A DNA stretch of 64,000 bases from NCBI RefSeq assembly GCF_001192835.1, contig NZ_DF968182.1, positions 719,748 to 783,747 of the forward strand, read 5' to 3'. Both the position numbers and the translations under genes were made by a program. Under the pieces are notes generated by a model. The model searched no databases and was not told the DNA's origin. It saw only the letters and a program-made list of their open reading frames with translations. Below are positions 27,499-38,195 of the stretch, in pieces; the stretch's first letter is position 1; the number at the start of each line of letters is the position of its first letter. Source of the DNA: Lentimicrobium saccharophilum. Lineage in GTDB: Bacteria > Bacteroidota > Bacteroidia > Bacteroidales > Lentimicrobiaceae.

Positions 27499-30400
27499 TT
27501 ATTCATTTTGTCCGTGGCAGTTTTTATATTTTTTTCCGCTGCCGCAGGGGCAGGGGTCATTGCGTCCTACCTTTTTCTCCACCCTTACCGGCGCGGTAAC
27601 CTGTGGCTGTGAGGTACGGCCTGCCTGGCTGAGCATATCGGTGCGCTCTTCCTTCAGCCTGCTGTTGTCGGAACGGCGGGGAAGATGGGCTTCTTTTACC
27701 TGCGAGGGCTCCTGTACCGGCAGGTTTGCTTTGATGATAAAGGAAGTGATATCCCTGTTTACCTTTTGGATAAGGGTTTTAAACAATTCAAACGACTCAA
27801 ATTTATAGATCAGCAGAGGATCTTTCTGCTCATAGGTGGCATTCTGGACCGAACTGCGCAGTTCGTCCATCTCGCGCAGGTGATCCTTCCAGGCATCGTC
27901 AATCACGCCAAGGGTGACGCCTTTCTCTATAGCCAGCGTAATTTCTCGCCCCTTGTCAAGGTAAGCCTTCTTAAGGTTGGCAACCACCTGCATCGATTTT
28001 ATCCCATCGGTGATGGGAATGGCGATATTTTCATACCTGGGATGGTTTTCGAAAACATCCTTGATCACCGGATAGGCACGTTGGGCGAGGTGTTCACATT
28101 TGGTCCGGTAATTTGAATAAACCCTGTCGAAGAGTTCTTCAGTGATGTTTTGTTTATTCCGGGAGAGAAATTCATCCTCTGAAATTCCCGGTTCCGTAGC
28201 CAGGGTTTTCAGCAACGACATCCGGTATCCTTCATAGTCGCGGTCTTCCTGATGGCTGGCAACAATGCTTTCGCAGACATCGTAAAGCATATTTGAAACA
28301 TCCACGGCCAGACGTTCTCCGTAAAGGGCATGGCGGCGTTTCCGGTAGATCACTTCGCGCTGCGAGTTCATCACATCGTCATATTCAAGCAGCCGTTTAC
28401 GGATGCCGAAGTTGTTTTCCTCAACCTTTTTCTGCGCCCTTTCGATCGATTTTGTGATCATGGAATGCTGAATCACCTCGCCTTCTTTCAGGCCCAGACG
28501 GTCCATAATCTTGGCGATGCGCTCCGATCCGAACATGCGCATCAGGTCATCTTCTAGGGAAACAAAAAACTGTGAACTTCCGGGGTCTCCCTGTCGACCT
28601 GAACGGCCGCGCAACTGCCGGTCAACACGGCGCGACTCGTGCCGTTCGGTACCTATGATGGCCAGACCGCCCGCTTCTTTTACCCCTTTGCCCAGCTTGA
28701 TGTCGGTACCACGACCCGCCATATTGGTGGCAATGGTAACCGTGCCGGCCTGTCCTGCCTCGGCAACGATGTCGGCTTCCTTCTGGTGAAGCTTGGCGTT
28801 CAGTACATTATGTTTTATTTTGCGGAGGGTAAGCATGCGGCTGAGCAACTCGGAGGTCTCCACCGAGGTGGTTCCCACCAGCACCGGCCTGCCCTTGTTG
28901 ATGAGGTCTACAATTTCATCGGCTACCGCGTTGAATTTCTCCCGTTTGGTTTTGTAAACCAGGTCCTCACGGTCGTCCCTGATAACCTTACGGTTGGTGG
29001 GAATCACCACCACATCCAGTTTGTAAATATCCCACAATTCCCCGGCCTCAGTTTCAGCGGTACCTGTCATACCGGCCAGTTTCTTGTACATCCTGAAGTA
29101 ATTCTGAAGCGTAACCGTAGCATAAGTCTGGGTAGCGGCTTCCACCTTCACACTTTCTTTGGCTTCGATGGCCTGGTGCAGGCCGTCACTGTAACGGCGT
29201 CCCTCGAGGATACGTCCGGTTTGTTCGTCAACAATCTTGATCTTGTTGTCCATTACCACATATTCGACGTCCTTTTCGAACAGGGTATAGGCTTTCAGCA
29301 GCTGATTTACGGTGTGAACACGCTCCGATTTCACCGAATAGTCGCGCATCAGTTCGTTTTTCTTCTCCAGCTTCTCATCTTCCTTAAGGCCTGATTTTTC
29401 CAGCTCAGCAATCTCTGCGCCGATATCAGGCAGAATATAGAACTTCGGATCCTCATAGGAAGTGGTAATCAGGTCGATGCCCTTTTCGGTAAGTTCAACG
29501 GTGTTATTCTTTTCGTCAATCACGAAGAAAAGTTCATCATCGATGATGTGCATGTTTTTGGATTGCTCCTGCATGTAGAAGTTTTCCGTTTTCTGCATCA
29601 GGGCACGCATGCCGGGTTCACTCAGAAATTTGATCAGCGCTTTGTTTTTAGGCAGTCCGCGATAGGACCTGAACAGCTGTTCCCCGCCCTTTTTCTCATT
29701 ATCGGGACTGGCACCATCGGAAAGCAGCGATTTGGCTTCGGCAAGCAGTTTGGTTACCAGGTTACGCTGCGCTTCATAAAGCTTCTTGATTTCAGGTTTA
29801 AGTTGTTCAAATTCCTGATTGTCTCCCCTTGGGGTAGGCCCCGAAATAATCAGGGGGGTACGTGCATCGTCAATCAGCACGGAGTCAACCTCATCCACAA
29901 TGGCATAATTGTGCGGGCGTTGCACCATCTCCTCGGGATTGCGGGTCATGTTGTCGCGCAGGTAGTCAAATCCGAATTCGTTGTTGGTCCCGAAAGTAAT
30001 GTCGGCAAGGTAGGCGTTTCGACGGGCTTCAGAGTTGGGCTCATGCTTGTCGATGGTGTCCACTTTAAGGCCGTGAAATTCATAAAGCACCCCCATCCAT
30101 TCCGAGTCACGTTTGGCAAGGTAATCGTTCACCGTAACCACGTGCACGCCTTTGCCGGGCAGTGCATTCAGATAAACCGGCAGGGTGGCGACCAGTGTTT
30201 TTCCTTCACCGGTAGCCATTTCGGAGATCTTTCCCTGATGCAGCACAATACCGCCGATAAGCTGAACATCATAGTGTACCATGTCCCAGGTGAGCAGGTT
30301 TCCGCCGGCAGTCCAGCGGTTATGGAAGTAAGCCTTGTCGCCCGTTATTTCAATATGGGCTTTCAGGGCAGCCAGGTCGCGGTCATTCTGCGTGGCGGTA

Positions 30401-30789
30401 ACTTCAATCACCTCGTTTTCCTTAAAACGCCGGGCTGTGTCTTTCATCACAGCGAAAGCTTCGGGAAGGATGTCGTTCAAAACCTCCTGGGTGATCTGAT
30501 ATGCTTCCTTCTCCAGCTGATCAATCTGTTCATACAACCGCTCCTTTTCGTCCATATCCATATCAGGTTCGGCTTCTATCTTTTCACGGATACCGGCGAT
30601 CTGCTGCTCTTTTCCTGAGACTGCCTCGGCAATGCGCTTTCTGAAACCTTCAGTTCTGGCGCGGAGTGCATCGTTGCTGAGTTTTTCTATTTCGGGGTAT
30701 ATTTCCTTTATCTTATTGAGGATAGGGGTGATTTCCCTGATGTCTTTTTCGGATTTGGTGCCGAGGAATTTCTTAAGAAATGAAAGCAT
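27499..30789 (-). CDS. secA: Preprotein translocase ATPase SecA
   Basis: SecA drives Sec-dependent export through SecYEG. This is a full 1,096-residue protein, longer than the E. coli form (about 900) as is usual in Bacteroidetes. Visible motifs include Walker A ([12 protein letters not shown]), the DEAD-like [14 protein letters not shown] box, the [12 protein letters not shown] motif and [14 protein letters not shown] in the second helicase domain. The C-terminal zinc site is [17 protein letters not shown]. The extra length lies mainly in insertions around residues 340-470. It is transcribed alone from a TAACTTTG box about 100 bases upstream. Confidence 0.98.
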   Translation of the reverse strand: MLSFLKKFLGTKSEKDIREITPILNKIKEIYPEIEKLSNDALRARTEGFRKRIAEAVSGKEQQIAGIREKIEAEPDMDMDEKERLYEQIDQLEKEAYQITQEVLNDILPEAFAVMKDTARRFKENEVIEVTATQNDRDLAALKAHIEITGDKAYFHNRWTAGGNLLTWDMVHYDVQLIGGIVLHQGKISEMATGEGKTLVATLPVYLNALPGKGVHVVTVNDYLAKRDSEWMGVLYEFHGLKVDTIDKHEPNSEARRNAYLADITFGTNNEFGFDYLRDNMTRNPEEMVQRPHNYAIVDEVDSVLIDDARTPLIISGPTPRGDNQEFEQLKPEIKKLYEAQRNLVTKLLAEAKSLLSDGASPDNEKKGGEQLFRSYRGLPKNKALIKFLSEPGMRALMQKTENFYMQEQSKNMHIIDDELFFVIDEKNNTVELTEKGIDLITTSYEDPKFYILPDIGAEIAELEKSGLKEDEKLEKKNELMRDYSVKSERVHTVNQLLKAYTLFEKDVEYVVMDNKIKIVDEQTGRILEGRRYSDGLHQAIEAKESVKVEAATQTYATVTLQNYFRMYKKLAGMTGTAETEAGELWDIYKLDVVVIPTNRKVIRDDREDLVYKTKREKFNAVADEIVDLINKGRPVLVGTTSVETSELLSRMLTLRKIKHNVLNAKLHQKEADIVAEAGQAGTVTIATNMAGRGTDIKLGKGVKEAGGLAIIGTERHESRRVDRQLRGRSGRQGDPGSSQFFVSLEDDLMRMFGSERIAKIMDRLGLKEGEVIQHSMITKSIERAQKKVEENNFGIRKRLLEYDDVMNSQREVIYRKRRHALYGERLAVDVSNMLYDVCESIVASHQEDRDYEGYRMSLLKTLATEPGISEDEFLSRNKQNITEELFDRVYSNYRTKCEHLAQRAYPVIKDVFENHPRYENIAIPITDGIKSMQVVANLKKAYLDKGREITLAIEKGVTLGVIDDAWKDHLREMDELRSSVQNATYEQKDPLLIYKFESFELFKTLIQKVNRDITSFIIKANLPVQEPSQVKEAHLPRRSDNSRLKEERTDMLSQAGRTSQPQVTAPVRVEKKVGRNDPCPCGSGKKYKNCHGQNE

Positions 30790-30893
30790 GTCTGATATAA
30801 TTATGCAATGGAATTGCTTTTGATGTTTATTCGGTTTGTGCCTGTCCGGCGCAGAGGAAGTACCAAAAATGTGCCGGGGTTTTCAAACAGATG

Positions 30894-30901
30894 CAAAGTT
30901 A
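30894..30901 (-). promoter_or_regulatory. Candidate -7 box of secA
   Basis: TAACTTTG on the minus strand fits TAnnTTTG and lies about 105 bases upstream of the secA ATG. No clear -33 element is seen. Confidence 0.35.
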
Positions 30902-30977
30902 GCCTAATTTCCTGTAAAAATGCGGATGAATTTTCCAGGCCATGCATCAAAGCCGGAAAAGAGGGGGATTGAATTGC

Positions 30978-31006
30978 AAAAAAAAACCGCGACATTTTGT
31001 CAGCGG
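30978..31006 (-). terminator. Intrinsic terminator after the DUF2795 gene
   Basis: On the minus strand CCGC(T)GACA, a three-base loop and TGTCGCGG form a stem with one bulged base. Nine T follow. It starts 11 bases after the stop codon, a textbook intrinsic terminator. Confidence 0.85.
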
Positions 31007-31016
31007 CTGTTGTGTT

Positions 31017-31238
31017 TTAGTATTCATCTTCATGAAAGAAGAAATCTTCCTTGGAAGGATAATCAGGCCACAAGTCCTCGATGCTGTCGTAAACTTCTCC
31101 TTCATCTTCAATCTCCTGAAGATTTTCAATAACTTCCATTGGCGCTCCTGACCTGATGCAGAAGTCGATCAGTTCCTCTTTGGTAGCCGGCCAGGGAGCA
31201 TCTTCCAGTTTAGAGGCTAATTCTAAAGTCCAATACAT
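31017..31238 (-). CDS. DUF2795-type small conserved acidic protein
   Basis: This 73-residue cytoplasmic protein has no signal or membrane segment and is strongly acidic towards the C-terminus. The pattern MYWTLELASKLEDAPWPAT...ELIDF.IRSGAP.EVIENLQE matches a small family (DUF2795) conserved in Bacteroidetes and other phyla. The function is unknown. It has its own terminator and a possible TATTTTTG -7 box at 31270-31277, so it is probably monocistronic. Confidence 0.85.
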   Translation of the reverse strand: MYWTLELASKLEDAPWPATKEELIDFCIRSGAPMEVIENLQEIEDEGEVYDSIEDLWPDYPSKEDFFFHEDEY

Positions 31239-31350
31239 TCTTACAGAAGTTAACGGGTTTAATTTTTTGCAAAAATACTCTAATTATAGTCAAAAGCAAG
31301 TCAAAAACATTTCAAATAAACATTTGGTTCATGTTTACTTTTAATTTTTA

Positions 31351-31920
31351 TTAAGTTCTTGCTTTCCAGGGTGTTTCAATGGCATTAAGCGTATGTGAAA
31401 ACCAGCGGGCCAGTACAAACAGGTAGTCAGACAGACGGTTAAGGTACCTGATTACCATTTCCCCCTGTAAAGTTGAGACCTCATTTTCCACCACTTTTAT
31501 GGTAAGACGTTCTGCCCTGCGGCATATACACCGGGCAATATGACAGTGCGAAACAATGGGATGCCCTCCGGGCAGAATAAACGAACTGATAGGCGGAAGG
31601 GATTCATTCATTTTGTCAATCTCATTTTCCAGCAAAAGGATATCCTCTTCAAAAAGTTTTGGAAGCGTTCTGAGGTCTTTAGCGGGATCTGCGGCCAACA
31701 GCGATTCCGCGGTAAAAATCCTGTCCTGGATCTCAAGCAGGAGTTCATGAATGCTGGCATCTACCCCCTGATCGCGGATCAGTCCGAGGTAGGAATTGAG
31801 TTCATCAAGCGTGCCATAAGCTTCAATGCGCTCATGATACTTGGGCACCCTGGTACCGCCGATCAGTGATGTTTGTCCCTTATCGCCGGTTCTGGTATAA
31901 ATTTTCCAGTCGCAATCCAT
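31351..31920 (-). CDS. PduO-type cob(I)alamin adenosyltransferase
   Basis: The enzyme transfers adenosyl from ATP to cob(I)alamin to make coenzyme B12. The 189 residues contain the family landmarks: TRTGDKGQTSLIGG near the N-terminus, AYGTLDELNSYLG, RRAERLT and RYLNRLSDYLFVLARW. It lies 53 bases downstream of an ABC ATPase gene on the same strand. It implies that the cell uses adenosylcobalamin, for example for methylmalonyl-CoA mutase. Confidence 0.93.
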   Translation of the reverse strand: MDCDWKIYTRTGDKGQTSLIGGTRVPKYHERIEAYGTLDELNSYLGLIRDQGVDASIHELLLEIQDRIFTAESLLAADPAKDLRTLPKLFEEDILLLENEIDKMNESLPPISSFILPGGHPIVSHCHIARCICRRAERLTIKVVENEVSTLQGEMVIRYLNRLSDYLFVLARWFSHTLNAIETPWKART

Positions 31921-31973
31921 CGAAATGTTTAATATTAATTAGAAAATCTTAAACAAGTTGATTTGCTAATTGT

Positions 31974-32708
31974 TCATCCGGCAGTAACTTTCTGCTTGTA
32001 AAAATCCATGGTCCGGATATTGGAGTTGAGCTCGTCGGAGGCGACCAGTCCGTCAGAAAGTCTGATGATCCGGTGGGCGTGGCGGGCAATGTCTTCTTCG
32101 TGTGTGACCAGGATAATGGTGTTCCCGGCTTTGTGAATATCTTCAATCAATCCCATGATTTCAACCGAAGTTACAGAATCAAGGTTACCGGTGGGCTCGT
32201 CGGCCAGGATAATGGAGGGTTTGTTCACCAATGCCCGGGCAATCGCCACACGCTGCCGCTGACCCCCGGATAGTTCGTTGGGCTTGTGTTTCACGCGATC
32301 GGTAAGCTTTACATCCTCAAGCACCTGCATGGCCCGTTCCAAACGATCAGGTTTGGGCGAACCTGCATAGATCATTGGCAATGCCACATTCTCAAGCGCG
32401 GTAAGCCGGGGCAGGAGGTTGAATGTCTGAAAAACAAATCCGATCTCTTTGTTTCTGATCTCTGCCAGTTCATTGTCCTCCAGCTTGCTGACATCCTTGC
32501 CATTGAGCCAGTAGCTTCCGGAAGTCGGGGTGTCGAGACAGCCCAGCAGGTTCATCAGGGTGGATTTACCCGAACCTGAAGGCCCCATAAGCGCGACAAA
32601 CTCATTTCTTTTAATGGTGAGGGACACTCCCCTGAGGGCGCGCACCACTTCGGTGCCTACTTTAAAAAAACGGGTGATCCCGTCAAGCCTAATAACTTCC
32701 TGGTTCAT
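31974..32708 (-). CDS. ABC transporter ATP-binding protein (MacB/LolD type)
   Basis: This 244-residue ATPase has Walker A at 42-50 (GPSGSGKST), the signature [15 protein letters not shown] and Walker [12 protein letters not shown]. These, with the conserved N-terminal [13 protein letters not shown], place it in the MacB/LolD/FtsE-like group that powers lipoprotein release or efflux. No permease gene is adjacent, so its partner must be encoded elsewhere. A TAACTTTG -7 box lies just upstream. Confidence 0.93.
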   Translation of the reverse strand: MNQEVIRLDGITRFFKVGTEVVRALRGVSLTIKRNEFVALMGPSGSGKSTLMNLLGCLDTPTSGSYWLNGKDVSKLEDNELAEIRNKEIGFVFQTFNLLPRLTALENVALPMIYAGSPKPDRLERAMQVLEDVKLTDRVKHKPNELSGGQRQRVAIARALVNKPSIILADEPTGNLDSVTSVEIMGLIEDIHKAGNTIILVTHEEDIARHAHRIIRLSDGLVASDELNSNIRTMDFYKQKVTAG

Positions 32709-32732
32709 GGTCCTGGTTTACTTCACAACGAA

Positions 32733-32740
32733 CAAAGTTA
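32733..32740 (-). promoter_or_regulatory. Candidate -7 box of the ABC ATPase gene
   Basis: TAACTTTG on the minus strand lies about 25 bases before the ATG. It is the same octamer as in front of secA and tgt. Confidence 0.35.
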
Positions 32741-32838
32741 GGAATAATTGTAAAAGCGGGGATGATTAAATTTTCAACCTCTTCACTTCGGCCTTCTGCT
32801 TTGGCCAATGAGCGGACTATATGTTATTTATACAGCTT

Positions 32839-33633
32839 TCAGAACCGGATTACGAAGTGCTGCCGGCTCAGTTCCCTGCGGAAAAATACCAGTCCCATGT
32901 CAAACAGGTCAATTGTGACTGTTACACGCGGATGTTTGATAATTTCCTCCCAGGCTTTTTCCATCTCTGCCGACCAGTGAATATCGTGAAAAATCAGCAG
33001 TGCATCGTTCCCTGACTTCGCTGCAATTTCGCCAAAATAATTCACGGTGGCTTCGTAGGTATGGTTTCCGTCGATAAAGGCGTAATCAACCTTCAGGAGC
33101 GACCCGAGCGTTTCGGGCAATACTTTGTTGAAATTTCCCATCACCAGCGAAACATTGCTGCACCCGGCCGAATTCAGGCTCTCCTGGGCAAGCGCAGCAG
33201 TGGATGCACAGCCTTCTATCGTTTTAATCGTGGCAGAGGGTGCGGCGATGGCCTGATACATAGTGCTTATGCCTGCCGATGTGCCCAGCTCCAGCATTGT
33301 TTCCGGTTTGAAGTACCTAACGATGCGGAACAGCAACCGGCCATATTTCCGGGGGATACCGGTGGTTGCTGCGATTTCCTTTACCTTCCTCAGTTTTGTT
33401 GTATAACCTGTCCTTCCCTTCCGTGCACCGAAATCCACGGTCTCAATGCTGTTGGGATTCCGCCTCAGCCGGATTACCTGTTGTTCAACAGTTTTATAGT
33501 CAGGGTAAACAGTTTTATCTTCCAGTACATTGCAGATAAAATCATAAACGAAAGGGGAGTGGACCGCATGTTTTGTTTTGGCTTTCAGTCGGTAAGTCAG
33601 AAATCTGAAAAGTATCTTTATTTTGTTCAACAT
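32839..33633 (-). CDS. Class I SAM-dependent methyltransferase
   Basis: This 264-residue protein has motif I MLELGTSAGIST near 113 and an Asp-rich post-motif segment (YAFIDGNHTYEA), as in catechol-O-methyltransferase-like families. The basic N-terminal 40 residues with HAVHSPFVYDF are typical of a Bacteroidetes group annotated only as methyltransferases. It starts 27 bases after comM and is probably in its operon. The substrate is unknown. Confidence 0.85.
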   Translation of the reverse strand: MLNKIKILFRFLTYRLKAKTKHAVHSPFVYDFICNVLEDKTVYPDYKTVEQQVIRLRRNPNSIETVDFGARKGRTGYTTKLRKVKEIAATTGIPRKYGRLLFRIVRYFKPETMLELGTSAGISTMYQAIAAPSATIKTIEGCASTAALAQESLNSAGCSNVSLVMGNFNKVLPETLGSLLKVDYAFIDGNHTYEATVNYFGEIAAKSGNDALLIFHDIHWSAEMEKAWEEIIKHPRVTVTIDLFDMGLVFFRRELSRQHFVIRF

Positions 33634-33660
33634 GTTTTCGGTGAGGTTGAGGTTAGTCAG

Positions 33661-35199
33661 CTAAAGGCCCCAGGTTTCCCTGTCGAGACTGCGGTAGTGT
33701 ATGGCTTCAGCCAGATGGTCGGGCCGGATGTCAGGGCTGTTGTCAAGATCGGCGATGGTGCGTGCCACCTTCAGGATGCGGTCGTATGCCCGTGCCGAGA
33801 GGCTCAGTTTTTCCATGGCATTTTTGAGCAGGGTGTGCCCGGTTTCGTCTATCCTGCAGATGGTTCTCAGCATTTTACTGCTCATCTGGGCATTGGCATG
33901 AATGCCTTTGTGCTCTTTATATCTTTCTTCCTGTATCTGCCTGGCTTTTACCACCCTTTCCCTGATTGCATCGCTTTTTTCAGAAATCCTTACATCCGAA
34001 AGTTCACGGAAAGGCACAGGCACTACTTCCACCTGTATATCTATACGGTCGAGCAGGGGGCCGGATATTTTGTTAAGGTATTTCTGCACAACCCCGGGTG
34101 CGCAAACGCACTCCTTGTCGGGATGATTGTAGAAGCCGCAGGGGCAGGGGTTCATGGCGGCTACCAGCATAAAGCTTGCGGGATATTCCACGGTGAGCCT
34201 CGCCCTCGAAACCGTTACCAGCCGGTCTTCAAGCGGTTGCCGCAACACTTCGAGGACGGTCCGCTTGAACTCCGGCAATTCGTCAAGAAACAGCACTCCG
34301 TTGTGCGCTAGTGAAATTTCTCCCGGCTGGGGATTCGACCCGCCGCCGACCAGGGCCACGTCAGAGATGGTGTGGTGCGGACTGCGGAATGGTCGTGCCG
34401 AAATCAGGGAGGCATGGCGGCTCATTTTTCCGGCAACAGAATGTATCTTTGTGGTTTCCAATGCTTCATGAAGATTGAGCGGCGGCAGTATGGAGGGAAG
34501 CCGCTTGGCCAGCATGGTTTTACCCGAGCCCGGTGGACCAATCAGGATTACGTTATGACCTCCGGCAGCGGCAATTTCGAGCGCACGCTTTATGTTCTCC
34601 TGACCTTTAACATCCGAGAAGTCAAATTCATATTCGTTCAGCTGGGCATAAAACTCTTCACGGGTATTTACTATCTCCCTTTCAAGGCTTGCATCTCCGT
34701 TGAAAAACCGGATAACATCCAGGATGTTCTCCGCCCCGTAAACTTCAAGTTCGCTCACAATAGCCGCTTCCCGTGCATTCTGTTTCGGAAGGATAAAGCC
34801 TTTGAAACCCTGCCTGCGTGCCTCTATGGCAATGGGCAACGCCCCTTTGATGGGTTGTAAGCCGCCGTCGAGCGACAATTCGCCCATGATTACATAGTTA
34901 CCCACGGTAGCCGGGTTTATCTGCTCCGACGCGGCCAGGATTCCTGTGGCAATGGTAAGGTCGTAGGCCGATCCCTCTTTGCGGATATCGGCCGGCGCCA
35001 TATTGATGACGATCTTTTTTCCGGGAATTTTATACCCGTTGTTTCTCAACGCGGCTTCAATCCGCTGGTGACTCTCTTTAACGGCACTGTCGGGCAGACC
35101 AACCAGGAAAAACTGTATCCCGTTGTCCATGTTCACCTCAACCGTTATGGTGATTGCATTGATGCCTATGATTGAACTGCCGAATGTTTTTACGAGCAT
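33661..35199 (-). CDS. comM: YifB/ComM-type magnesium-chelatase-like AAA ATPase
   Basis: ComM is a hexameric branch-migration helicase that helps integrate incoming DNA in natural transformation. The protein has an N-terminal Lon-like domain with [17 protein letters not shown], then an AAA domain with Walker [11 protein letters not shown] (about 221) and Walker [13 protein letters not shown] cysteine cluster around [11 protein letters not shown] and a C-terminal Mg_chelatase_C domain ([14 protein letters not shown]) follow. The frame opens at 35217, but family members begin MLVKTFGSS, so the ATG at 35197-35199 is preferred (512 residues). Confidence 0.93.
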   Translation of the reverse strand: MLVKTFGSSIIGINAITITVEVNMDNGIQFFLVGLPDSAVKESHQRIEAALRNNGYKIPGKKIVINMAPADIRKEGSAYDLTIATGILAASEQINPATVGNYVIMGELSLDGGLQPIKGALPIAIEARRQGFKGFILPKQNAREAAIVSELEVYGAENILDVIRFFNGDASLEREIVNTREEFYAQLNEYEFDFSDVKGQENIKRALEIAAAGGHNVILIGPPGSGKTMLAKRLPSILPPLNLHEALETTKIHSVAGKMSRHASLISARPFRSPHHTISDVALVGGGSNPQPGEISLAHNGVLFLDELPEFKRTVLEVLRQPLEDRLVTVSRARLTVEYPASFMLVAAMNPCPCGFYNHPDKECVCAPGVVQKYLNKISGPLLDRIDIQVEVVPVPFRELSDVRISEKSDAIRERVVKARQIQEERYKEHKGIHANAQMSSKMLRTICRIDETGHTLLKNAMEKLSLSARAYDRILKVARTIADLDNSPDIRPDHLAEAIHYRSLDRETWGL

Positions 35200-35315
35200 G
35201 TTATCAGAATTTTTCACGTATGAAACGGAACTGAGCCGCTTTTACCGCTACCGTAAAATATGACACCTGAAGCAACTATTTAATCTACTGAATATTAGTA
35301 TCTTAAAATATCATA

Positions 35316-35346
35316 CAAATGTAGGAAAAATTTCCGGTCCATTCAA
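35316..35346 (-). promoter_or_regulatory. Candidate promoter for comM
   Basis: On the minus strand TTG (35344-35346), 20 bases and TACATTTG (35316-35323) match the Bacteroidetes pattern. The leader would be about 110 bases. Confidence 0.4.
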
Positions 35347-35464
35347 CAAGTCTTGAAAATCATTTATTGAATTCCTGAAATAAGCATGACAGGAACCTTA
35401 TTTTATCATTGTGAACAATTAGATATCTTACAGGTTTATAGAATGATCAAAACGACAATAATTA

Positions 35465-35662
35465 GTGGAACCGGAAAAAGTAATCCCTGAGCCAAAATCT
35501 CCCTGCAAGCGGGTTTGCCGGCTTGATGAGGAAGGTATGTGTGTTGGCTGTTTCCGCAATCTGGATGAAATAGCCAACTGGTCCATCCTCACCAGGGAAG
35601 AAAAGCTGGAGGTGCTGCGCAAGGCCCATCTTCGTATGCAGCTCAGGGATATGAAGTTCTGA
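35465..35662 (+). CDS. DUF1289-type small cysteine protein
   Basis: This 65-residue protein starts at a GTG; an in-frame TAA lies six bases upstream, so no earlier start is possible. Cys14, Cys18, Cys26 and Cys29 in the pattern SPCKRVC...GMCVGC, followed by R..DEI..W, match DUF1289 proteins, which probably bind metal. The function is unknown. Its stop abuts the stop of gldB on the opposite strand with no bases between. Confidence 0.85.
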   Translation: MEPEKVIPEPKSPCKRVCRLDEEGMCVGCFRNLDEIANWSILTREEKLEVLRKAHLRMQLRDMKF

Positions 35663-36685
35663 TTATCCTTTTCCTGGCTTATAGCCTGATTTCTCCAGTA
35701 TTTCCTGTGAATTGACGTTGTCGAGGAGTTGTTTCAGGCTCACATTATTCTTTTTCATATAGGCTTTTACAATCTGCCAGCCCAGCCAGGCTCCGGTGCG
35801 GGCCGGCGATTCCTGCGAAAAGGAGGATGTAAACGGACCGTCTACCATAAACATACTCATTGCTTTCGAATCAGTTTTATACAACAGCTCATTTTCAATG
35901 ATAAACTGCCAGAGATTGCGCTCATTTTTAACACACCAGTCCAGTTGCGCTGCAGTGAAGCCGATTTTAAACTGATCTTCTGTATTTCCGGTAGTAACAT
36001 CGGTAAAATAGAGGGTTTTTCCCTGTTCTAGCATTGCATCAAGCAGGGTATAGGCGCTTCTTTTTTCAGGAATCAGCAGCATACCCGCTTCTTTCATCAC
36101 ATCAGGCAGGATATGGTCTCGGGTAAAACGCCGGGATAGATAGAGCGGAATCCCCAGTTTCTTGTACATTTCATGATCCTCCCCGAGATACATGTCAAGG
36201 GCAATGATCAGTACCGAATCGGCATATTTGACGGGTAAATGAAAATCGTATCCCGAAACATAGGAATAGGTAAGTGGTTTCCTGCCTCCCGGAATTTCCT
36301 TTTCGAATATTCCAAAGGCCTGTTCAAGTTCTTTTTCAAGCCATCCCAGGTCAGGATACTGCTGCATTACCGACTCATAGGAAGCTTTGTTCTGAGGATC
36401 ACTGATAAACAATTTCAGTTGATTTACCTCTTCATCGCCGATATCTCCGGTTCCCAGAAAAACAGCATAATCAGGGGCAACGGCCCTGAGCCTTTTTTCC
36501 AAACCGGCTTCACCCGGGCCAAACAATACCTGTTCGTACCGCCTGATCCTGAATCCTTCTTCCACATTCGTGAATGATGATGAATCTGAGCCGTCTGACG
36601 CGGTTTTTTTTTCCGTGTTATTGCCGGTGCAGGCAGCAAACAGGAGAAGGGCTGGGAAAATCAGTGTAGCAAGTCTGGAATTCAT
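35663..36685 (-). CDS. gldB: GldB-family lipoprotein
   Basis: GldB is an envelope lipoprotein needed for gliding motility in Flavobacterium and is found with T9SS components. The preferred ATG at 36683-36685 gives 340 residues with lipobox LFAAC. Family features include ALDMYLGEDHEMYKK, LYLSRRF, a Cys/Trp motif QLDWCVKNERNLWQF, and PFTSSFSQESPARTGAWLG near the C-terminus. It is encoded near a PorT-family gene and nadE, matching the nadE-gldB neighbourhood known in flavobacteria. The usual gldC neighbour is absent. Whether this cell glides cannot be told. Confidence 0.85.
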   Translation of the reverse strand: MNSRLATLIFPALLLFAACTGNNTEKKTASDGSDSSSFTNVEEGFRIRRYEQVLFGPGEAGLEKRLRAVAPDYAVFLGTGDIGDEEVNQLKLFISDPQNKASYESVMQQYPDLGWLEKELEQAFGIFEKEIPGGRKPLTYSYVSGYDFHLPVKYADSVLIIALDMYLGEDHEMYKKLGIPLYLSRRFTRDHILPDVMKEAGMLLIPEKRSAYTLLDAMLEQGKTLYFTDVTTGNTEDQFKIGFTAAQLDWCVKNERNLWQFIIENELLYKTDSKAMSMFMVDGPFTSSFSQESPARTGAWLGWQIVKAYMKKNNVSLKQLLDNVNSQEILEKSGYKPGKG

Positions 36686-36725
36686 TATACCTGAAAGATT
36701 GGTGTTTATCCGGCACAAAATAACG

Positions 36726-36759
36726 AAAAACCCCTGACATGGGGAGGGCAGGGGTTTTT
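36726..36759. terminator. Bidirectional intrinsic terminator
   Basis: AAAAACCCCTG (36726-36736) and CAGGGGTTTTT (36749-36759) are perfect 11-base inverted repeats with a 12-base loop, giving T runs on both strands. It lies 17 bases past the stop of the 196-residue barrel gene. Confidence 0.85.
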
Positions 36760-36776
36760 AAACGTAAAAAGGCAAC

Positions 36777-37367
36777 CTAAAGTATTTTCCAGCCAAGACT
36801 TACGGTAAACATATTGTTTTTCAGTGTCAGGCCTTCGTTTTTTGAGAAGTCGGAAATTCCGAATTCATACCTCAGGTCTATGGTGAACATAAGCAGATCC
36901 ACCCCGGCGCCGGTTTGAATGCCCCAATTGGCGGCACGGATATCATCACCGGTGAGGGTGTTTTCCCAGTTTTCACTGTTGATGTCTTTATTAACGGCAA
37001 GCGATGCAACCGGACCGGCCAGAATCCTGACATTGAAAAGATCCGTATCAATTAGTTTGCCGCCGAGTAAAACGGGGATATCCAGCGTTTTTATGTGCAG
37101 CGATTTCGTGCTGCCGGCCACCTCTGTTTGAGAAAGATCACCCTTTCGGTTCATAAAAAGCAGTTCCGGCTGAAGGTAAACCCTGTCGCCTATCCTGACG
37201 AATGCGCCGAAATGAAGGGAGCTTTTCATTTCTTCTTCTATCTGGTCCTGATCAGCGTTGAATCTGGAGAATGAAGCACCGGCCTTGGGGCCGAAAGTAA
37301 AATACGGAACCTGCGCGGTTGAGGTAAAAGCGAAAAGGACAAGTATTGCGATCAGATACTTTTTCAT
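36777..37367 (-). CDS. Outer-membrane beta-barrel protein (PorT-like family)
   Basis: This 196-residue protein has a signal peptide (about 1-18) and alternating amphipathic strands: FGPKAGASFSRF, GAFVRIGDRVYLQPELLF, IPVLLGGKLI and LRYEFGISDFS. It ends SLGWKIL, a typical barrel end. This matches the eight-stranded outer-membrane beta-barrel domain widespread in Bacteroidetes. The function is unknown. It is divergent from the next barrel gene and ends at a strong terminator. Confidence 0.85.
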   Translation of the reverse strand: MKKYLIAILVLFAFTSTAQVPYFTFGPKAGASFSRFNADQDQIEEEMKSSLHFGAFVRIGDRVYLQPELLFMNRKGDLSQTEVAGSTKSLHIKTLDIPVLLGGKLIDTDLFNVRILAGPVASLAVNKDINSENWENTLTGDDIRAANWGIQTGAGVDLLMFTIDLRYEFGISDFSKNEGLTLKNNMFTVSLGWKIL

Positions 37368-37467
37368 TGCTTTTTTGTTAAGGTTGTCTGAATAAACAAA
37401 TGACCAGTTTAATTTGTCAATAACAATAAACTTGCCATTCCTCTTATTTATTGTGGCAAAAGGTTTG

Positions 37468-37475
37468 TATTTTTG
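37468..37475 (+). promoter_or_regulatory. Candidate -7 box of the PorT-family gene
   Basis: TATTTTTG fits TAnnTTTG and lies 24 bases before the ATG at 37500. No clear -33 element is seen. Confidence 0.35.
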
Positions 37476-37499
37476 TAAAAATACTTAAATTTCCCGATT

Positions 37500-38195
37500 A
37501 TGAAATTGATACAAAGAACGCTGCTCCTTGCATTATTGCTTTTATTTGTTTCCTTTACCGGTGCGTTCGCCCAGTATAAATCGATCGCCATGGGTGTTAA
37601 AGTTTCCCCGAATATTGGCTGGCTGCGGACGGATGCTGAAGACTACTCCTCCGAAGGTGCTGTTCCCGGCATCTCCTGGGGGCTGATTACCGATTTTTAC
37701 TTTGCTGAGAATTACGCATTCTCTTCAGGGTTTAACGTCACCTTCCACAATGGTAAAATATCATATCCGGATATCGAATCCTTCAACATCGGGGTGTTGA
37801 ACCGGCAGTACCGGCTTAAGTATATTGATATTCCCATGCTGATCAAGATGAAAACCAATGATATCGGGGATTTTCGCTTTTTCGGACAAATCGGTCTGCA
37901 GCCCGGGGTCAGGATAGGCTCAAAGGCGAAAGACAGTTTTAAATCGGTAACCCCTCCATCAACGGTAAACAGAGACTGGCGTACCATTGATTCACAAACC
38001 AATCTTTTCAGGGTTTCCATGGTGGTTGGCGCAGGGGTGGAATACCCCATTGATAACTCCACAGCGCTGGTTGCCGGCATCAATTTTTTGAACGGATTGA
38101 GCGATGTGCTGAAGGGCGATAATGAGGTAGACAGCACCGTTGAGCATCATGCAGTACCAAACGCTTTTGAAATTACCCTTGGAATTATCTTCTGA
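37500..38195 (+). CDS. PorT-family outer-membrane barrel protein
   Basis: This 231-residue protein has a signal peptide ending at AFAQ (about 24). The body resembles PorT, an outer-membrane protein needed for T9SS secretion in Porphyromonas: KVSPNIGWLRTD, GLITDFYFAENYAFSSG, YIDIPMLIKMKT, FFGQIGLQPGVRIG and a barrel-closing ITLGIIF. Its place beside gldB and nadE supports a T9SS link. Paralogous barrels are common, so the assignment to PorT itself is probable but not certain. Confidence 0.75.
   Translation: MKLIQRTLLLALLLLFVSFTGAFAQYKSIAMGVKVSPNIGWLRTDAEDYSSEGAVPGISWGLITDFYFAENYAFSSGFNVTFHNGKISYPDIESFNIGVLNRQYRLKYIDIPMLIKMKTNDIGDFRFFGQIGLQPGVRIGSKAKDSFKSVTPPSTVNRDWRTIDSQTNLFRVSMVVGAGVEYPIDNSTALVAGINFLNGLSDVLKGDNEVDSTVEHHAVPNAFEITLGIIF

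Noticed and set aside
29548-30618. Plus-strand open frame of 356 codons opposite secA
   Set aside because: It lies wholly antisense to a conserved secA sequence, has no recognisable domain and no promoter box. It reflects the codon use of the real gene.
33061-34311. Plus-strand open frame of 416 codons opposite the methyltransferase and comM genes
   Set aside because: It spans the junction of two well-supported minus-strand genes and its translation shows no family pattern.
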